NCBI RefSeq assembly: GCF_036248275.1
Contig: NZ_CP109181.1
Span: 1-64,000, forward strand
Direction: 5' to 3'
Origin: Streptomyces sp. NBC_01716
GTDB lineage: Bacteria > Actinomycetota > Actinomycetes > Streptomycetales > Streptomycetaceae
Length of the DNA: 64,000 bases
Positions 1 through 9,900 of this stretch are shown here, one piece after another. The notes below the pieces were generated by a model. The model saw only the letters and a program-made list of their open reading frames with translations, did not search any database and was not told where the DNA came from. Every line of letters starts with the position of its first letter. The first letter of the stretch is position 1. The position numbers and the translations under genes were made by a program.

Positions 1-305
1 CCAACACGCTGCGCGTGTTGAAGTGCAACCGAGCCGCGTTGCGGCTCGGGGCTCGGCAAGCCGAGCCAGTTCTCTCCGCTTCGCTCCAAGAACTTGAGTG
101 AACAGTTCCGCGTTGCGGACTGCCGGCAGTGCAACCGAGCCGCGTTGCGGCTCGGGGCTCGGCAAGCCGAGCCAGTTCTCTCCGCTTCGCTCCAAGAACT
201 TGAGTGAACAGTTCCGCGTTGCGGACTGCCGGCAGTGCAACCGAGCCGCGTTGCGGCTCGGGGCTCGGCAAGCCGAGCCAGTTCTCTCCGCTTCGCTCCA
301 AGAAC
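1..305. repeat. 106-bp tandem repeat array made of small hairpins
   Basis: A 106-bp unit starts at 23, 129 and 235, giving about 2.7 copies. Each unit holds several short inverted repeats: at 29-49 a 9-bp stem closed by a GTT triloop; at 51-66 a 7-bp stem with an AA loop; a ccgc-GTT-gcgg stem; and the palindrome ctgccggcag. Bases 2-20 form another hairpin (caacacgc/gcgtgttg). No credible gene lies here; the open frames simply repeat with the unit. The array could be telomere-proximal, a plasmid or integration control site, or a plain intergenic repeat. The array is plain in the sequence, its role is unknown. Confidence 0.85.
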
Positions 306-351
306 CAAAAACGGCTGGCTAGAAGCCTCGTTCGGCTGAAGGCGTTACGGC

Positions 352-816
352 ATGCTTCTCTTCATGACTTCATCTGTGAGAACGATCCGCTTACGGTTGG
401 CGGACTTTGCGGTGGACCCGAACGATCCGGATGTCATGCGTCGGGTACTGGAGGTTCAGGCTGATGTGCTGACTTTCGCGGATGGGGAACTGCGGTTGTG
501 GCTTGACGGGACCGAGGTGTACAGCTCTCTTCTGGGTTCGGTGGTGGCGATCGAGTTTCCTCGGGAAACCGTAGCTTCTTCCTCTAAAACCTACTCTGTT
601 GATGAGGTCCGGAGGCGGCACGGGAAGGCATATCAACGATGGACGCCGGAAGATGAGCAGTTGCTGCTGCAGCTTCACGCTGCGGGCGAGGAGGTCGAGG
701 GGCTCGCTCAGCGTTTTGATCGTCAACCTAGCGCCATTCGCGCTCGATTGGTGAGGTTGGGGGCCTTGGCGGAGGGGGGTACGCCGGTGCGACAGGCGGA
801 CTCGCCCCCCTTCTAG
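352..816 (+). CDS. Small Myb/HTH-like putative DNA-binding protein
   Basis: A 154-residue protein of unknown function. The N-terminal ~80 residues are mixed alpha/beta with no motif I recognise. Residues ~95-140 (from YQRWTPEDEQ through the Ala/Arg-rich third helix) look like a Myb/SANT or homeodomain-like three-helix DNA-binding domain; WTPEDEQLL is a classic first-helix pattern. ATG 352 is preferred because GAAGG lies about 9 bases upstream; ATG 364 is an alternative. The codon at 391-393 is TTA, so translation would depend on the bldA tRNA in Streptomyces. It lies between the hairpin array and a convergent helicase gene. The DNA-binding assignment is by pattern only. Confidence 0.55.
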   Translation: MLLFMTSSVRTIRLRLADFAVDPNDPDVMRRVLEVQADVLTFADGELRLWLDGTEVYSSLLGSVVAIEFPRETVASSSKTYSVDEVRRRHGKAYQRWTPEDEQLLLQLHAAGEEVEGLAQRFDRQPSAIRARLVRLGALAEGGTPVRQADSPPF

Positions 817-947
817 CAACGGGGCGTGGTGTTCTTGGGGGCGTGGCTATCTGTGCTTCCTTATGAAAAAGTTTTGGTGAATTCGGATCTGGGCGTGTTG
901 CCATCGATCTCTATGTAAGACGCGAATAGTGCCCCGGGAGCTCTCAG

Positions 948-3386
948 CTACACCGGGACAGCCGGTACGGCGTCCTCAGTTGTCCAGTCGCCATCGAAGA
1001 GCGTGGCGACCAGGAGAGTGTGGTTGTCCGGGAGTTGGCCCGCGCGATGCTTGGTGCGGGTTTTGGCGAGCCAGGCGCCGATCCTGACCGTGTCGTCGTC
1101 GACGCGGATCGTCTCGCGGGCGGCGGGGGCGCGGCCTTCGCGGTGGAGGAAGAGTTCGAGGAGTTGCACGGTCTGTTCGAAGGTGCGGCGGGGGCGGCCA
1201 GTAGAGGTGAGGGGGTTGCCGGCCGGGGTGAGGCCGAGGGAGGCCAGCAGGTGTTGCTGGCCGGGGTGGAGGGTGTGCCAGGTGGTGAGCTGGCGGTGCA
1301 GCCAGGAGCCGATCTTTACTCCGGCCAGGAGGGTGTCGTGGGTGAGCGTGGCGGGGTCTGTGCCGTTGGTGAGGTGGGTGCGCAGCAGGTGGTATTTGCG
1401 GTGCCAGTCCGGGCCGTAGGGCAGGCGCCAGTGGGCATCGAGGGCGGTCAGGTCGTCGGCGCGGGCGGGGTCTAGGGCGTTCTTGGTGGCGAGGTGGCGT
1501 TGTTCGGCGAGCCATGCGCCGGTGGGGGTGGTGGCGGGGGCGGCGAGGTGGCCGTGGGTTTGGTGGTAGTCGGCGGCCGCGGTGAGGCGGGCGCGCCAGG
1601 CGGCCTGGTGTTTGTCCCAGATCATGCCCAGGGTGTCGAGTTCGGCGGTGAGGTCGGGGTCGAGGCGGCCGGTGTGGTGGGCGTCGCGCATGGTGGTGAT
1701 GAAGCGGCCGAGTTCGTAGCCGACGGTGTCCACGTGGTCGGTGGGGACGTCGAGATGGCCGTAGTGGTCGTGGAATGCCTGGGCTGCGGTCAGGCCTTCG
1801 CGGCGGGAGCGTGAGAGGGGGCCGCGGGGGTTGAAGGAGATGAGGTCCATGGCGCGGGCGATACGTTCGGGGTGGACGGTGAAGTCGAAGTGCCACCGGT
1901 GCCCGATGAGCCGGCTGGTTTCCGCAGGCAGGCGGTTGGCTTTGTTCGGGAGGCGTTCGAGGATGCGGTGGTCGTGGCTGGCCAGGGCGGTGGTGATCGC
2001 CCATACCGGCTCGTACGCGGTGCCCAGGATGTCTTCGGAGTCCGCGCCTGGGGGGATGTAGACGGGGACGATGAGGCTTGCGGTCTTGCCGGACACGTCC
2101 AGGCGTAGTGCCCGGCCCAGGCCCTGGACGCAGCGGATGACGCTGCTGGTGGGGTCGGCGAAGACGACCGCGTCGACGGACGGGATGTCGACGCCTTCGG
2201 CGATCACCTTCGCGTTCGTCAGGATCGCGCGGGGTGAGGCGGCGAAGTCGGTGAAGATCTGGGCGCGTTGGTCGGGGGTGTGGTCGCCGTGGACGAAGAA
2301 CACTGTCGGCTGCAGGCCGGGGAACGCCCGGGGGTCTGCCCGGCGCAGCCGGCGCAGGGTGTGGCCGAGCTCGCGGGTGAACCGTCTCGCGTCTTCGACG
2401 AGGTGGAAGAAGACGAGCACGCGGCGCAGTTCGTGGTCGGACATGGCCTTCAGGACGGCCAGGTGCAGGGCGGTCGTCCGCAGCGCGTCGTGGGTATCGG
2501 CGATGTCGGTGCTCGTACCGGGGGCGGTGGTGTTGAGGCGGGTGCGCAGCTCGGTGTCGGTGATGGTGGGCACCACGATGCGGTAGTCCGCCGCGACGCC
2601 GTCCTCGATCGCCTGGGCGAGGGGGTACTCGAAGATCTTCTTTCCGTAGACGGCCTCGTTGTCCATGGAGTTGAGCGACACGTCCATGCCGGGCTCAAGC
2701 GTGCGTCGGCGGGGCCGGGGGCGGCCGGTGTCTGCGGACTCGACAAGGTCCGGTGCGGCGAAACTCCGGGGGGTGGCCGTCATGTAGAGGCGGCGGTCCG
2801 CACGGATCCGGGCGGTGTCGTTGACTGCGGCCCATTTCTTGTCCGCCCGGCCGGCGATCCGGTGCGCCTCGTCCATGACCGCGAGGTCGAACGGCGGCAC
2901 ACGGTAGCGGGTGTGCTGGGTGCCCTCGATCTTGTCGAGGGAGTCGTACGTACAGATCACCGTCAACGCGGGCAGTTGGTCCTCCCCCTCCCCCACCACC
3001 GACATCAGGGCGGCAAGCGAGCGGGAGTCGCTGGTGGAGCCGACCCGGCGTGCGGCAAGCGCGCCGTGCGCGGAGGCGTCCATCGAGGACACGATCACCA
3101 TGTGCCCGGTGTGCCCGTCACGCCGCCAGGCGAGCGCGGTCTGCGCGGCCAGATCCAGGGTGGGCACGACGACCAGTACTAGGCGTGCCTGCAGCGCGTC
3201 CGCGACGCGGATCGAAACCAGCGTCTTGCCCGTACCCGTCGCGGAAACGAACAGGGCCCGGGTATACGGGCGCCGCAAATGCCGCACTGCCGCTTTCAGT
3301 CCACGCTCCTGGCCCGGGCGCAGCTCAGGCTTCCGGAACGGGCGGACAGAGGGGGCGTCGACCGGCGTAACCATGCCGCTCATCAT
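948..3386 (-). CDS. DEAD/DEAH-box helicase with C-terminal helicase-associated repeats
   Basis: An 812-residue superfamily 2 helicase/translocase. The N-terminal motor shows Walker A SATGTGKT (~residues 48-55), the DEAH motif VMDEAHR (~170), motif III-type TATPR (~203), and a helicase C domain with GVDIPSVDAVVFADPT and QGLGRALR. From about residue 520 there are several W-rich helicase-associated (HA) repeats (for example GYELGRFITTMRDAHHTGRL and GAWLAEQRHLA). This architecture is common near the ends of Streptomyces linear replicons, where TtrA-type terminal helicases occur; that link is inference. It is transcribed towards the left edge. The start at 3386 has no strong ribosome site, and nearby in-frame ATG/GTG codons are possible. 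Confidence 0.85.
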   Translation of the reverse strand: MMSGMVTPVDAPSVRPFRKPELRPGQERGLKAAVRHLRRPYTRALFVSATGTGKTLVSIRVADALQARLVLVVVPTLDLAAQTALAWRRDGHTGHMVIVSSMDASAHGALAARRVGSTSDSRSLAALMSVVGEGEDQLPALTVICTYDSLDKIEGTQHTRYRVPPFDLAVMDEAHRIAGRADKKWAAVNDTARIRADRRLYMTATPRSFAAPDLVESADTGRPRPRRRTLEPGMDVSLNSMDNEAVYGKKIFEYPLAQAIEDGVAADYRIVVPTITDTELRTRLNTTAPGTSTDIADTHDALRTTALHLAVLKAMSDHELRRVLVFFHLVEDARRFTRELGHTLRRLRRADPRAFPGLQPTVFFVHGDHTPDQRAQIFTDFAASPRAILTNAKVIAEGVDIPSVDAVVFADPTSSVIRCVQGLGRALRLDVSGKTASLIVPVYIPPGADSEDILGTAYEPVWAITTALASHDHRILERLPNKANRLPAETSRLIGHRWHFDFTVHPERIARAMDLISFNPRGPLSRSRREGLTAAQAFHDHYGHLDVPTDHVDTVGYELGRFITTMRDAHHTGRLDPDLTAELDTLGMIWDKHQAAWRARLTAAADYHQTHGHLAAPATTPTGAWLAEQRHLATKNALDPARADDLTALDAHWRLPYGPDWHRKYHLLRTHLTNGTDPATLTHDTLLAGVKIGSWLHRQLTTWHTLHPGQQHLLASLGLTPAGNPLTSTGRPRRTFEQTVQLLELFLHREGRAPAARETIRVDDDTVRIGAWLAKTRTKHRAGQLPDNHTLLVATLFDGDWTTEDAVPAVPV

Positions 3387-4114
3387 GACGCAGAGGCAGG
3401 TGGGATATGTGGGGCTGTGGCGTGGGCTGCGTCTGGTCCCAGGGCGGGTCTGCAGTCCGCTTGCGCTGCCTGGCGTCTTGTTCGGGCGGGTTCGGCAAAC
3501 CGGCCAGACTGATCACCCTCTGTCGAGCCGTCGAGGCCGTGATCCGTTGGTGGAGGTGGGTCGGCGCCAGCCCGGGCCCGGCGCCGACCGGGCAGGCAGG
3601 CAAGGGGCCCGGAAGCAGGTCAAGCCGACACCGGGTGTGGTGTCGGCTTGACGTGTCGGCGGACGCGGTCCAACGCGCCTGCCGGGCATCCTGAAGCGGT
3701 GCGGGTTTGCGACCAGTAGCCGTCAGGAGGACACCGGCGGCTCGCCGTCGGTGTCGTGCTGGGACCACCGTCTTCCTGAAGGGGTCCAGGCCGCAAGTCG
3801 GCAGGAACAAACGGTGGGCCACCGCGGGCGCGGAAGACGCGGAAGACATCGGTGGCATGCTGGAGTTCGGGGGGTGGCCGGGTGACGGATCCGGTGGCGG
3901 GGCGGGGAACACCAACGGGGCCAGAATTTCACATAACAGACAAAAGCCGCACGGGGACGGGGCGGAGGACTGCGGGGCGTGGAAGGGTATGTCGAGCGCA
4001 GCCCGCCGTGTGTGGCAGGTCCAACTGCCGTAAGGGCTGCGCGACTTTGCGACCAGTAGCCCTGGGCCCCGGCGCCTCGCCGGCGGCCCCCGTCAGGACG
4101 GAGTCCTGCGCACC
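3387..4114. other. Intergenic region with hairpin and 16-bp direct repeat
   Basis: This 728-base stretch has no gene I can support; its open frames overlap on all strands with no family resemblance. It carries a strong hairpin at 3619-3652 and two copies of tttgcgaccagtagcc at 3706-3721 and 4046-4061 (exactly 340 bases apart). Each copy is followed by a GC-rich imperfect palindrome. Confidence 0.6.
3619..3652. terminator. Strong intergenic hairpin, terminator-like
   Basis: A perfect 13-bp inverted repeat (gtcaagccgacac at 3619-3631, its complement at 3640-3652) closes an 8-base loop. There is no T-run on either side, as is usual for actinomycete terminators. It sits upstream of the leftward helicase gene, so a regulatory or insulating role is also possible. 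Confidence 0.5.
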
Positions 4115-4426
4115 ATGAGCGATCTCTCCTCCCTCCCCGGCCCGGCCGAACCGGCAACGGCCTGCCCCTGTGTCCCCGGCGCCGCCGAACCGGACGGTGA
4201 CTCAGGGCGGTTCGGGTCCACGCACGCGCTGATCCTGCTGATCGCCGTCCTGGGACTGGGCAGCACCCTGTTCCTCGTCGGCACCCCGTTGGAGACCGTC
4301 TTCGCGCTGCTGGGCGGCTGCGGAGCGATCGGCGCCGCCACCCTGGCCGCGGCCCGGGGCGGCCGGCGGCTGGTGACCGTCATCGTCGAGACCGCCGTGC
4401 GGTCTTCCACGGCCGCAGGCAAGTAG
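4115..4426 (+). CDS. Small two-helix membrane protein
   Basis: A 103-residue protein with a Pro/Ala-rich soluble N-terminus (~35 residues), two hydrophobic helices (about 38-57 and 62-82, separated by a short GTPLE turn) and a basic C-terminus. I do not recognise a family. Its stop is only 9 bases before the ATG of the next gene (4436), so it probably forms an operon with the HTH gene that is now broken by an IS. Confidence 0.6.
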   Translation: MSDLSSLPGPAEPATACPCVPGAAEPDGDSGRFGSTHALILLIAVLGLGSTLFLVGTPLETVFALLGGCGAIGAATLAAARGGRRLVTVIVETAVRSSTAAGK

Positions 4427-4845
4427 GCGCCCGCCATGACCCGTTCATCCGCCGTCGGCACCCCGGACCGTTCCTTCGCCGACCTCGCCGAGCACCTGAT
4501 CGCCCTGCGCCGGGCCGCGCGGTTGCCTCAGCGTGCCCTCGCCGAGGCTGCCAACGTCTCCCGCGGCGCCGTCCAGCGCGCCGAGTCCGGCACCGCGGCG
4601 CCCTCCCCGGCCGTCCTCGACGCCTACGTGCGTGCCTGCGCAGGTACCCCGGCCGACCAGGCCCGGGCACGTCTCCTGCGCAACCGTGGCCGCACCGCAC
4701 AGCGCGGCCGCCTCCGCCACCTCAAGGCGCCGGCCCCCGCCCTCATCCACAACGAGGGCGACCTCGGCGCTGCCCTAGGAGCTGTTCGAAGTTCGGATCT
4801 TGCGAGGTTCAATGGTGTGCTGGCCTGGGCTGGTAGAACTCCTGC

Positions 4846-5394
4846 GTGGCGCGTTTTGATGTGACGGATCCCGAGTGGGAGTTGATCGAGGGACGTCTGC
4901 CGGTGGCGGCGACGGGTCCGCTGCCTCGACGGGTGCGGGACCAGTTCAACGGCGTGCTGTGGAGGTTTCGCACCGGCAGCGGCTGGCGTGATGTCCCGGA
5001 ACGCTACGGGCCCTGGTCCACGGTGTATTCACGGTTCAGAGCCTGGTCGAAGGCCGGGGTGTTCCAAGCGCTGATGGACGGTCTGATCGCCGAGGCTGCT
5101 GCACGCGGGCAGGTCGGGCTGGAACTGGTCAGTGTGGATTCCACGGTCGTGCGGGCCCATCACGAATCGGCAGGTCTGGCGATCGCCGGGGAGACCCTGG
5201 ACGCACTCGAACAGGCACTGACCGAGGAAAAGGGGGTTCCGCTGCCGGAACAGGGACCGGTCCTGCGGGTGATGCGCCACCGCCGGTATCCGGCGCGGGC
5301 GACTCGCAGGAGGGCCGGGAGCGGTCCGCGGCACGGCGCCGTCGCCGGGCACGGGCGGAGGCGGCCGGGCTCGGCAGGTCCAGAGGCGGGCTGA
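4846..5394 (+). CDS. IS5-family transposase, N-terminal frame (orfA), copy 1
   Basis: The first transposase frame carries the DUF4096-like N-terminal domain (DVTDPEWELIEGRLP, GSGWRDVPERYGPW) and the first catalytic Asp in VSVDSTVVRAHH (~residue 100). After the run AAAAGGGGG (5228-5236) the frame becomes low-complexity and ends at 5394. A -1 shift at this run joins it to the frame of orfB, giving one transposase of about 340 residues, as IS5-group elements often do. The start is GTG 4846. Confidence 0.85.
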   Translation: MARFDVTDPEWELIEGRLPVAATGPLPRRVRDQFNGVLWRFRTGSGWRDVPERYGPWSTVYSRFRAWSKAGVFQALMDGLIAEAAARGQVGLELVSVDSTVVRAHHESAGLAIAGETLDALEQALTEEKGVPLPEQGPVLRVMRHRRYPARATRRRAGSGPRHGAVAGHGRRRPGSAGPEAG

Positions 5395-5438
5395 GCAGCA
5401 AGGTCCACGCCGCGGTCGACGCGGCGGGACTGCCACTG

Positions 5439-5861
5439 GTGCTCGTGCTGACCCCGGGCCAGGCGGCGGACTGCCCGCAGTTCCAGGTGGTGCTCGGCCG
5501 GATCCGCGTCGCAGGCCCCAGGGGCCGCCCGCGCACCCGGCCCGGGGCGGTGGCCGCCGACAAGGCCTACTCGTCCAAGGCCAACCGCGCCTACCTGCGC
5601 AGACGCGGGATCACCGCAGTCATCCCGGAAAAGAACGACCAAGCTGCCAACCGCCGGAAGAAGGGCTCGGCCGGCGGCCGGCCCGTCGTCTTCGACGCGC
5701 ACCGCTACAAGCAGCGCAACACTGTGGAGCGCTGCTTCCAGAAGATCAAGACCTGGCGTGGGCTCGCCACCCGCTATGACAAGTCCCCCGAGAGCTACGA
5801 GGCAGGACTTCACCTCCGGGGATCGCTCATGTGGCTGAAGCAGCTCACCTCAACTACATGA
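5439..5861 (+). CDS. IS5-family transposase, C-terminal frame (orfB), copy 1
   Basis: This is the catalytic C-terminal half of the DDE transposase: second Asp in AVAADKAYSSKANR and the Glu in RNTVERCFQKIKTWRGLATR. The frame is open upstream of the listed start, back through the G-run at 5232-5236 (for example LGRSRGGLSSKVHAAVDAAG), so it is normally reached by frameshifting from orfA. Confidence 0.85.
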   Translation: MLVLTPGQAADCPQFQVVLGRIRVAGPRGRPRTRPGAVAADKAYSSKANRAYLRRRGITAVIPEKNDQAANRRKKGSAGGRPVVFDAHRYKQRNTVERCFQKIKTWRGLATRYDKSPESYEAGLHLRGSLMWLKQLTSTT

Positions 5862-6621
5862 TCCGAACCCCAAACAGCCCCTAGCAGTCGTGTACGAACG
5901 GGCCGGCGCGCCCTCGCCGAGCGACAGCCGCCTCGCCCCCGGTCGGCGGCCGCTGCCGCGCACCACGGCGTGGCGGATCGTGGAGCGCAAGAAACTGCCG
6001 CCCACCGCCGAGCAGTTGGTGACGTTCCTGACCCTGTGCGGCATCGGCCCCGACGCACAGCGCCCGTACATCGATGCCTACCACCGCATCACCACCCACC
6101 GCACCCGCCCCGAGCCCCCGTCCGCCCGGCGTCCCCCCGACCACCTCGCCCGTCTCGTCCGCCTCGGCCTCGACGAACTAGCGTCGGCCCGGCCCGTCCC
6201 CGACCACCTCGTCCGTGACGAACTGCCGCTCGACATCGACACGTTCAACCTTCCCCACCCCTATCCCCGGTTCCTCCAGAAGCTGCCGCGGGACGAGATC
6301 ACGACCGCCGTCGCCGTCGCTACCGCCTTCCTGGCCTCGAGAGAAGCCCGGCGTAACGGGTCCACCTTCGATCGAGCGCTCCGTGTCGAAAACCCCTCCT
6401 CCGGCCCCTCCGAAATCAGCATCATGCCCCTCGCAGGCGGCCGTTCCGCAGGAGAGCTCTACGCAATCAAGTACTCGCCCCTGCCTGACACCTTCCGGGA
6501 CGACAAGACCGACCTCATCACGCGCAACGCCGACGGCAGCACAACGATCTACGAGGCCAAGAGCCACCACCGTCCCACTCCGCCCCCGCCTCCGGCTCGG
6601 GATGCCGGACACGCCGCCTGA

Positions 6622-6947
6622 CCCCCAGAAAAGGTACTGACTCTCGCCCCAAGTGGCCTGCTCAATCTCGACAGCAGAAGCCAACGCTTCTCACACCAGA
6701 CCCTGACGATGCACGTCAGGGCCTGGGTTCGGCCAGTGTCGTATATACCCACCCGGCCGCTGATGACGGCGCCGTGAGCGCTCCATGGCCTCCCGCACGA
6801 CGGACGCTCTATGGTCCCGGGCCGCAGTGGCGGTGCCCGCACCTGTCTGGTACCCCAGCAGTGGAACAACCTCGTGTGTCAGTCCGGCCCTCTACGCTGG
6901 AACCTGATGCGGGCGGTGTGGGCCAGCAGAACGGTCAGAGGACGGCA
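6622..6947 (+). other. Intergenic region upstream of the STAND gene
   Basis: No gene is supported in this stretch. It contains the hairpin at 6701-6721 and the AGAGGA ribosome site just before GTG 6948. The frame of the downstream gene is open back to an ATG at 6774, but that extension is Pro/Arg-rich and unlike a protein N-terminus. Confidence 0.5.
6701..6721 (+). terminator. Hairpin between the HTH relic and the STAND gene
   Basis: An 8-bp perfect stem (ccctgacg/cgtcaggg) with a 5-base loop lies 80 bases after the HTH gene stop and 226 bases before the STAND gene start. There is no U-tract, so termination is inferred. Confidence 0.45.
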
Positions 6948-9900
6948 GTGACGGAAAACGACAGCAGGGCACACAACTGGCAGAGCATCCGGGAATGGGA
7001 CGGAAGCCAGCATCGCGCCTTTGAAGAACTGTGCTTCCAGCTCCGCACGCCAGCGCCTCCGGGCTGGGAGACGATCAAGACAGCCGCCCCGGACGGCGGT
7101 GTCGAATGGTACGACCAGGCCCCCGACGGCAGTGCCGCGCACGGGTACCAGGTCAAGTTCGTCCACCGCATCGAAGACCTGATCCCCCAGGCGAAGAAGA
7201 GCGCCAAGACAGTCGGCGAGAACATCGCCCACCGGAAGATCGTCCGGCTTGAGTTCCTCACGCCCTTCGACCTCTCCGATCCCACTCCTTTCACCCCGAG
7301 CGGCACGCCGCGTACCGGCGCACGAAAGCGGTGGAACAACAACGTCGTCAAGTGGAACAATGAACTGCCTGGTCTCGCCGGTGTCGACATCCGCTATGTC
7401 GGTGGTGGCGAATTGCTGGAACGCCTGACCCGGCCCGGTAATGAGGGACGCCAATGGTTCTTCTTCGAAAAGCGTGCGCTGGGCACGGAGTGGTTACGGG
7501 AACAGGTCACGCTCGCTGAGCGTCTGGCTGATTCGCGGTACACCCCGGAACATCATGTGACGTTGCCGCTGGCCCAGGTGGCGGACGCGTGCGCCCTGCC
7601 GCAGGAATTCCTCCGGCAGAGTGTTCAGCGGGCCCGGGACCTGCAGTCCACTTTTGAGACAGCCCTCTCCGAGATGACGTGGTGGCATGACCGCTACCCT
7701 GCGCCGGACAGCAGCCCGGCGCACGAAGCGCTGTCGCGGTGGGTGCAGTTGTGGACACGTCCGCTGCGGGAGGGCGCGGACAGCTTGGTCCAAGACCTGA
7801 CTGCGGCATCCGCGAGCTCCGGTTTCCCCGCCGAGCAGACAGCCGCTGTGGCTGAGGACATGCTTGACCGGCTGGGCGAATTCAGGGGCCTGGCCGACCA
7901 GTTCGCCGGAGAACCGACCGAAAGTGGTGATGCTTCGGCGCCGCCTCTCTCGCAGCCGGGCATGGGCCACGCACAGACTGCATCCGAGAGTCTGGAATCT
8001 TTACGCGAGGGAGCTCTCGCACGTGCCCGCAACGCCTGCGAGCGGGTGCTGAACCTGATGCAGAGCAGCGCTGCCCGGGCAGCGGAAAAGGGAGCGTGGC
8101 TGCTCCTGGGGGAAGCCGGGCAGGGCAAGACACATCTGCTGGTCGATGCCGCACAAAGGGCCGTGGACAAAGACCGGCCGGCGCTGGTCGTGTTCGGGCA
8201 AGAGCTGAGCGGCCACAGCCCTTTGAGCGAGATCGCGCGGAGACGCGGACTGGGCCCCCTCCCCGAGCGGGATTTCCTCCAGGCGATGGACGCCGCGGGC
8301 GCGGCCAGCGGCAGCCGCTTCCTGCTGATCATCGATGCCCTCAATGACTCCGCCGACGCGGGGCGCTGGAAGAGCGAACTGCTCGCTCTCCAGGGGCATC
8401 TGGCCGGATACCGGCACATCGCTCTGGTGGTGTCCTGCCGCTCGACCTTCAGATCTCTGGTGGTACCTGACCGTTTCGACGGGCCTACTTCGGTGCACTC
8501 TGGCTTCGCAGGCCGGGAGATGGAAGGCCTCGAGAGTTACCTTCGGGGCAATCAGGCTGCTCTTCCCAACACCCCCCTGCTCGCCTCGGTCTTCACCAGC
8601 CCGCTCTTCGTGAAGCTGTACGCGGACAGCCTGAACAAGAGCCGGGACAGGGGATCGGGTGGCCGTCCGCGGGACCGCAGCGCGGTGTTCGACGCCTATG
8701 TCGATCACCGGGCGGAGACCATCTGTTCCCGGCTCGGGCTGGACCCCATCGAGCGGCCCGTGCACCGTGCGGTGGACGCCCTTGCCACACGCATGGCCGC
8801 CGAACGGCTTTCCGTGCTTCCCCGCGGTGAGGCCCGCGATCTTGCGGACGCCTGCGCGCCTGCAGCCACGACGTGGCCGGACACCATGCTCGGGGAACTC
8901 CTCGCTCAGGGCATCGTGTCCCACGAGCGGACCTACAGGGCGGAGGAAGAAGTCGGTATCGGTTTCCCCTATCAGGCGTTCGGCGACGACCGCGTCGTGC
9001 GGTCGGTCCTCGCTGCCCACCAGGACGAGATCAAGTCGCTCCGTCAGGGCCAAAACCTGGCCGCCGACTCCTCCTTGCGAAACTGGCTGTGTCAGGCCGC
9101 ACCCAACTATCAAGAAGCCGCGTCGATTCTCCTGCCCGAGCAGACCGGCACGGAACTCATCGACCTCCTTGCCTCCCCTCCTCGGCCCGCGACGGAGACC
9201 ACCGAGCCCGACGACCGGGCGGACACGCAGCGCTACCTCCTGGCCCGTAGTTTCCTGGAAACGCTTCCCCTCCGCAGCACACGAAGCGTCACCGAACGCA
9301 CCATCGCACTCCTCAACGAGTCAGCGGCCCGTCACGGGCGTACCTCCGACGTGCTGGAGGCTGTCCTGGCGGTCGCCGCGGAGCCAGGGCATCTGCTGAA
9401 CGCCGACCGTCTCCACCAGGTACTGGCGAGAAGAACACGGCCCGAACGCGACGCCTGGTGGGGTGTTGAGACCTACACGATGCTGTGGGACGTCACCGCG
9501 CTGCACCGGCTGCTGCGCTGGGCCGAGCAGTACCCCACCCCGCAGGATCTCCACCCCTCGTCCCGTCCGGCCCAGCCCCGGCTCGGGGACCGGACACGCC
9601 GGCCCGTGACTGCTCCCGCACCCAGCAACGAGGAAGTCGTCCGGCTGGCGGCCACGACACTGATCTGGACCCTCACGTCCTCCAACCGGTTCCTCCGGGA
9701 CCGTGCAACCAAAGCCCTCGTGCAACTGCTCCTGGGGCACGGGGACGTGCTGGTGTCCCTCCTGGACAGATTCCTGCACGAGGACGCCGGGAAGGTGGAC
9801 GATTCCTACCTCTTCGAGCGCCTGGTGTGGGTCGCGTACGGGGTCGTGGCCCGCCGTGGCGAGGGCGAGGGGCGGCGAGGCCTCCTGAAGCAGGTCGCGC

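Larger units (their letters stand above)
4779..5880 (+). mobile_element. IS5-family insertion sequence, copy 1
   Basis: A 1102-bp element bounded by imperfect inverted repeats of about 20 bp (gagctgttcgaagttcgg at the left; the right end at 5859-5880 is its diverged complement). It is flanked on both sides by CTAG (4775-4778 and 5881-5884), consistent with a 4-bp target duplication. It carries a two-frame DDE transposase and is nearly identical to copy 2 at 13572-14672. Confidence 0.93.
4436..6621 (+). pseudogene. Double helix-turn-helix (XRE-type) protein, split by IS5-type insertion
   Basis: The 5' part (4436-4778) encodes an XRE HTH (about residues 15-60; motif LPQRALAEAANVSRGAVQRA) and stops at the insertion. 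After the IS, 5885-6621 continues in the same frame. Removing the IS and one CTAG copy restores DLGAAL-AVVYERAG and a protein of about 360 residues. The second half contains another HTH-like segment (PLPRTTAWRIVERKKLPPTA) and a C-terminal domain ending in an Asp/Lys-rich part and a Pro-rich tail. A residual product could start at GTG 5890. It was probably a regulator co-transcribed with the membrane protein at 4115, possibly tied to the STAND gene downstream. Confidence 0.8.

Noticed and set aside
1..305. CRISPR-like array
   Set aside because: Units are contiguous identical 106-bp tandem copies with no variable spacers.
976..2004. 342-codon minus-strand frame rich in Arg/Pro
   Set aside because: It is an out-of-frame shadow of the helicase gene with no domain.
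3723..4157. Minus and plus frames of 88-144 codons in the 3.4-4.1 kb gap
   Set aside because: No ribosome sites, no family resemblance, frames on all strands equally open as expected for high-GC DNA.
6774..6947. N-terminal extension of the STAND gene from ATG 6774
   Set aside because: Pro/Arg-rich, no ribosome site, and GTG 6948 has AGAGGA upstream.
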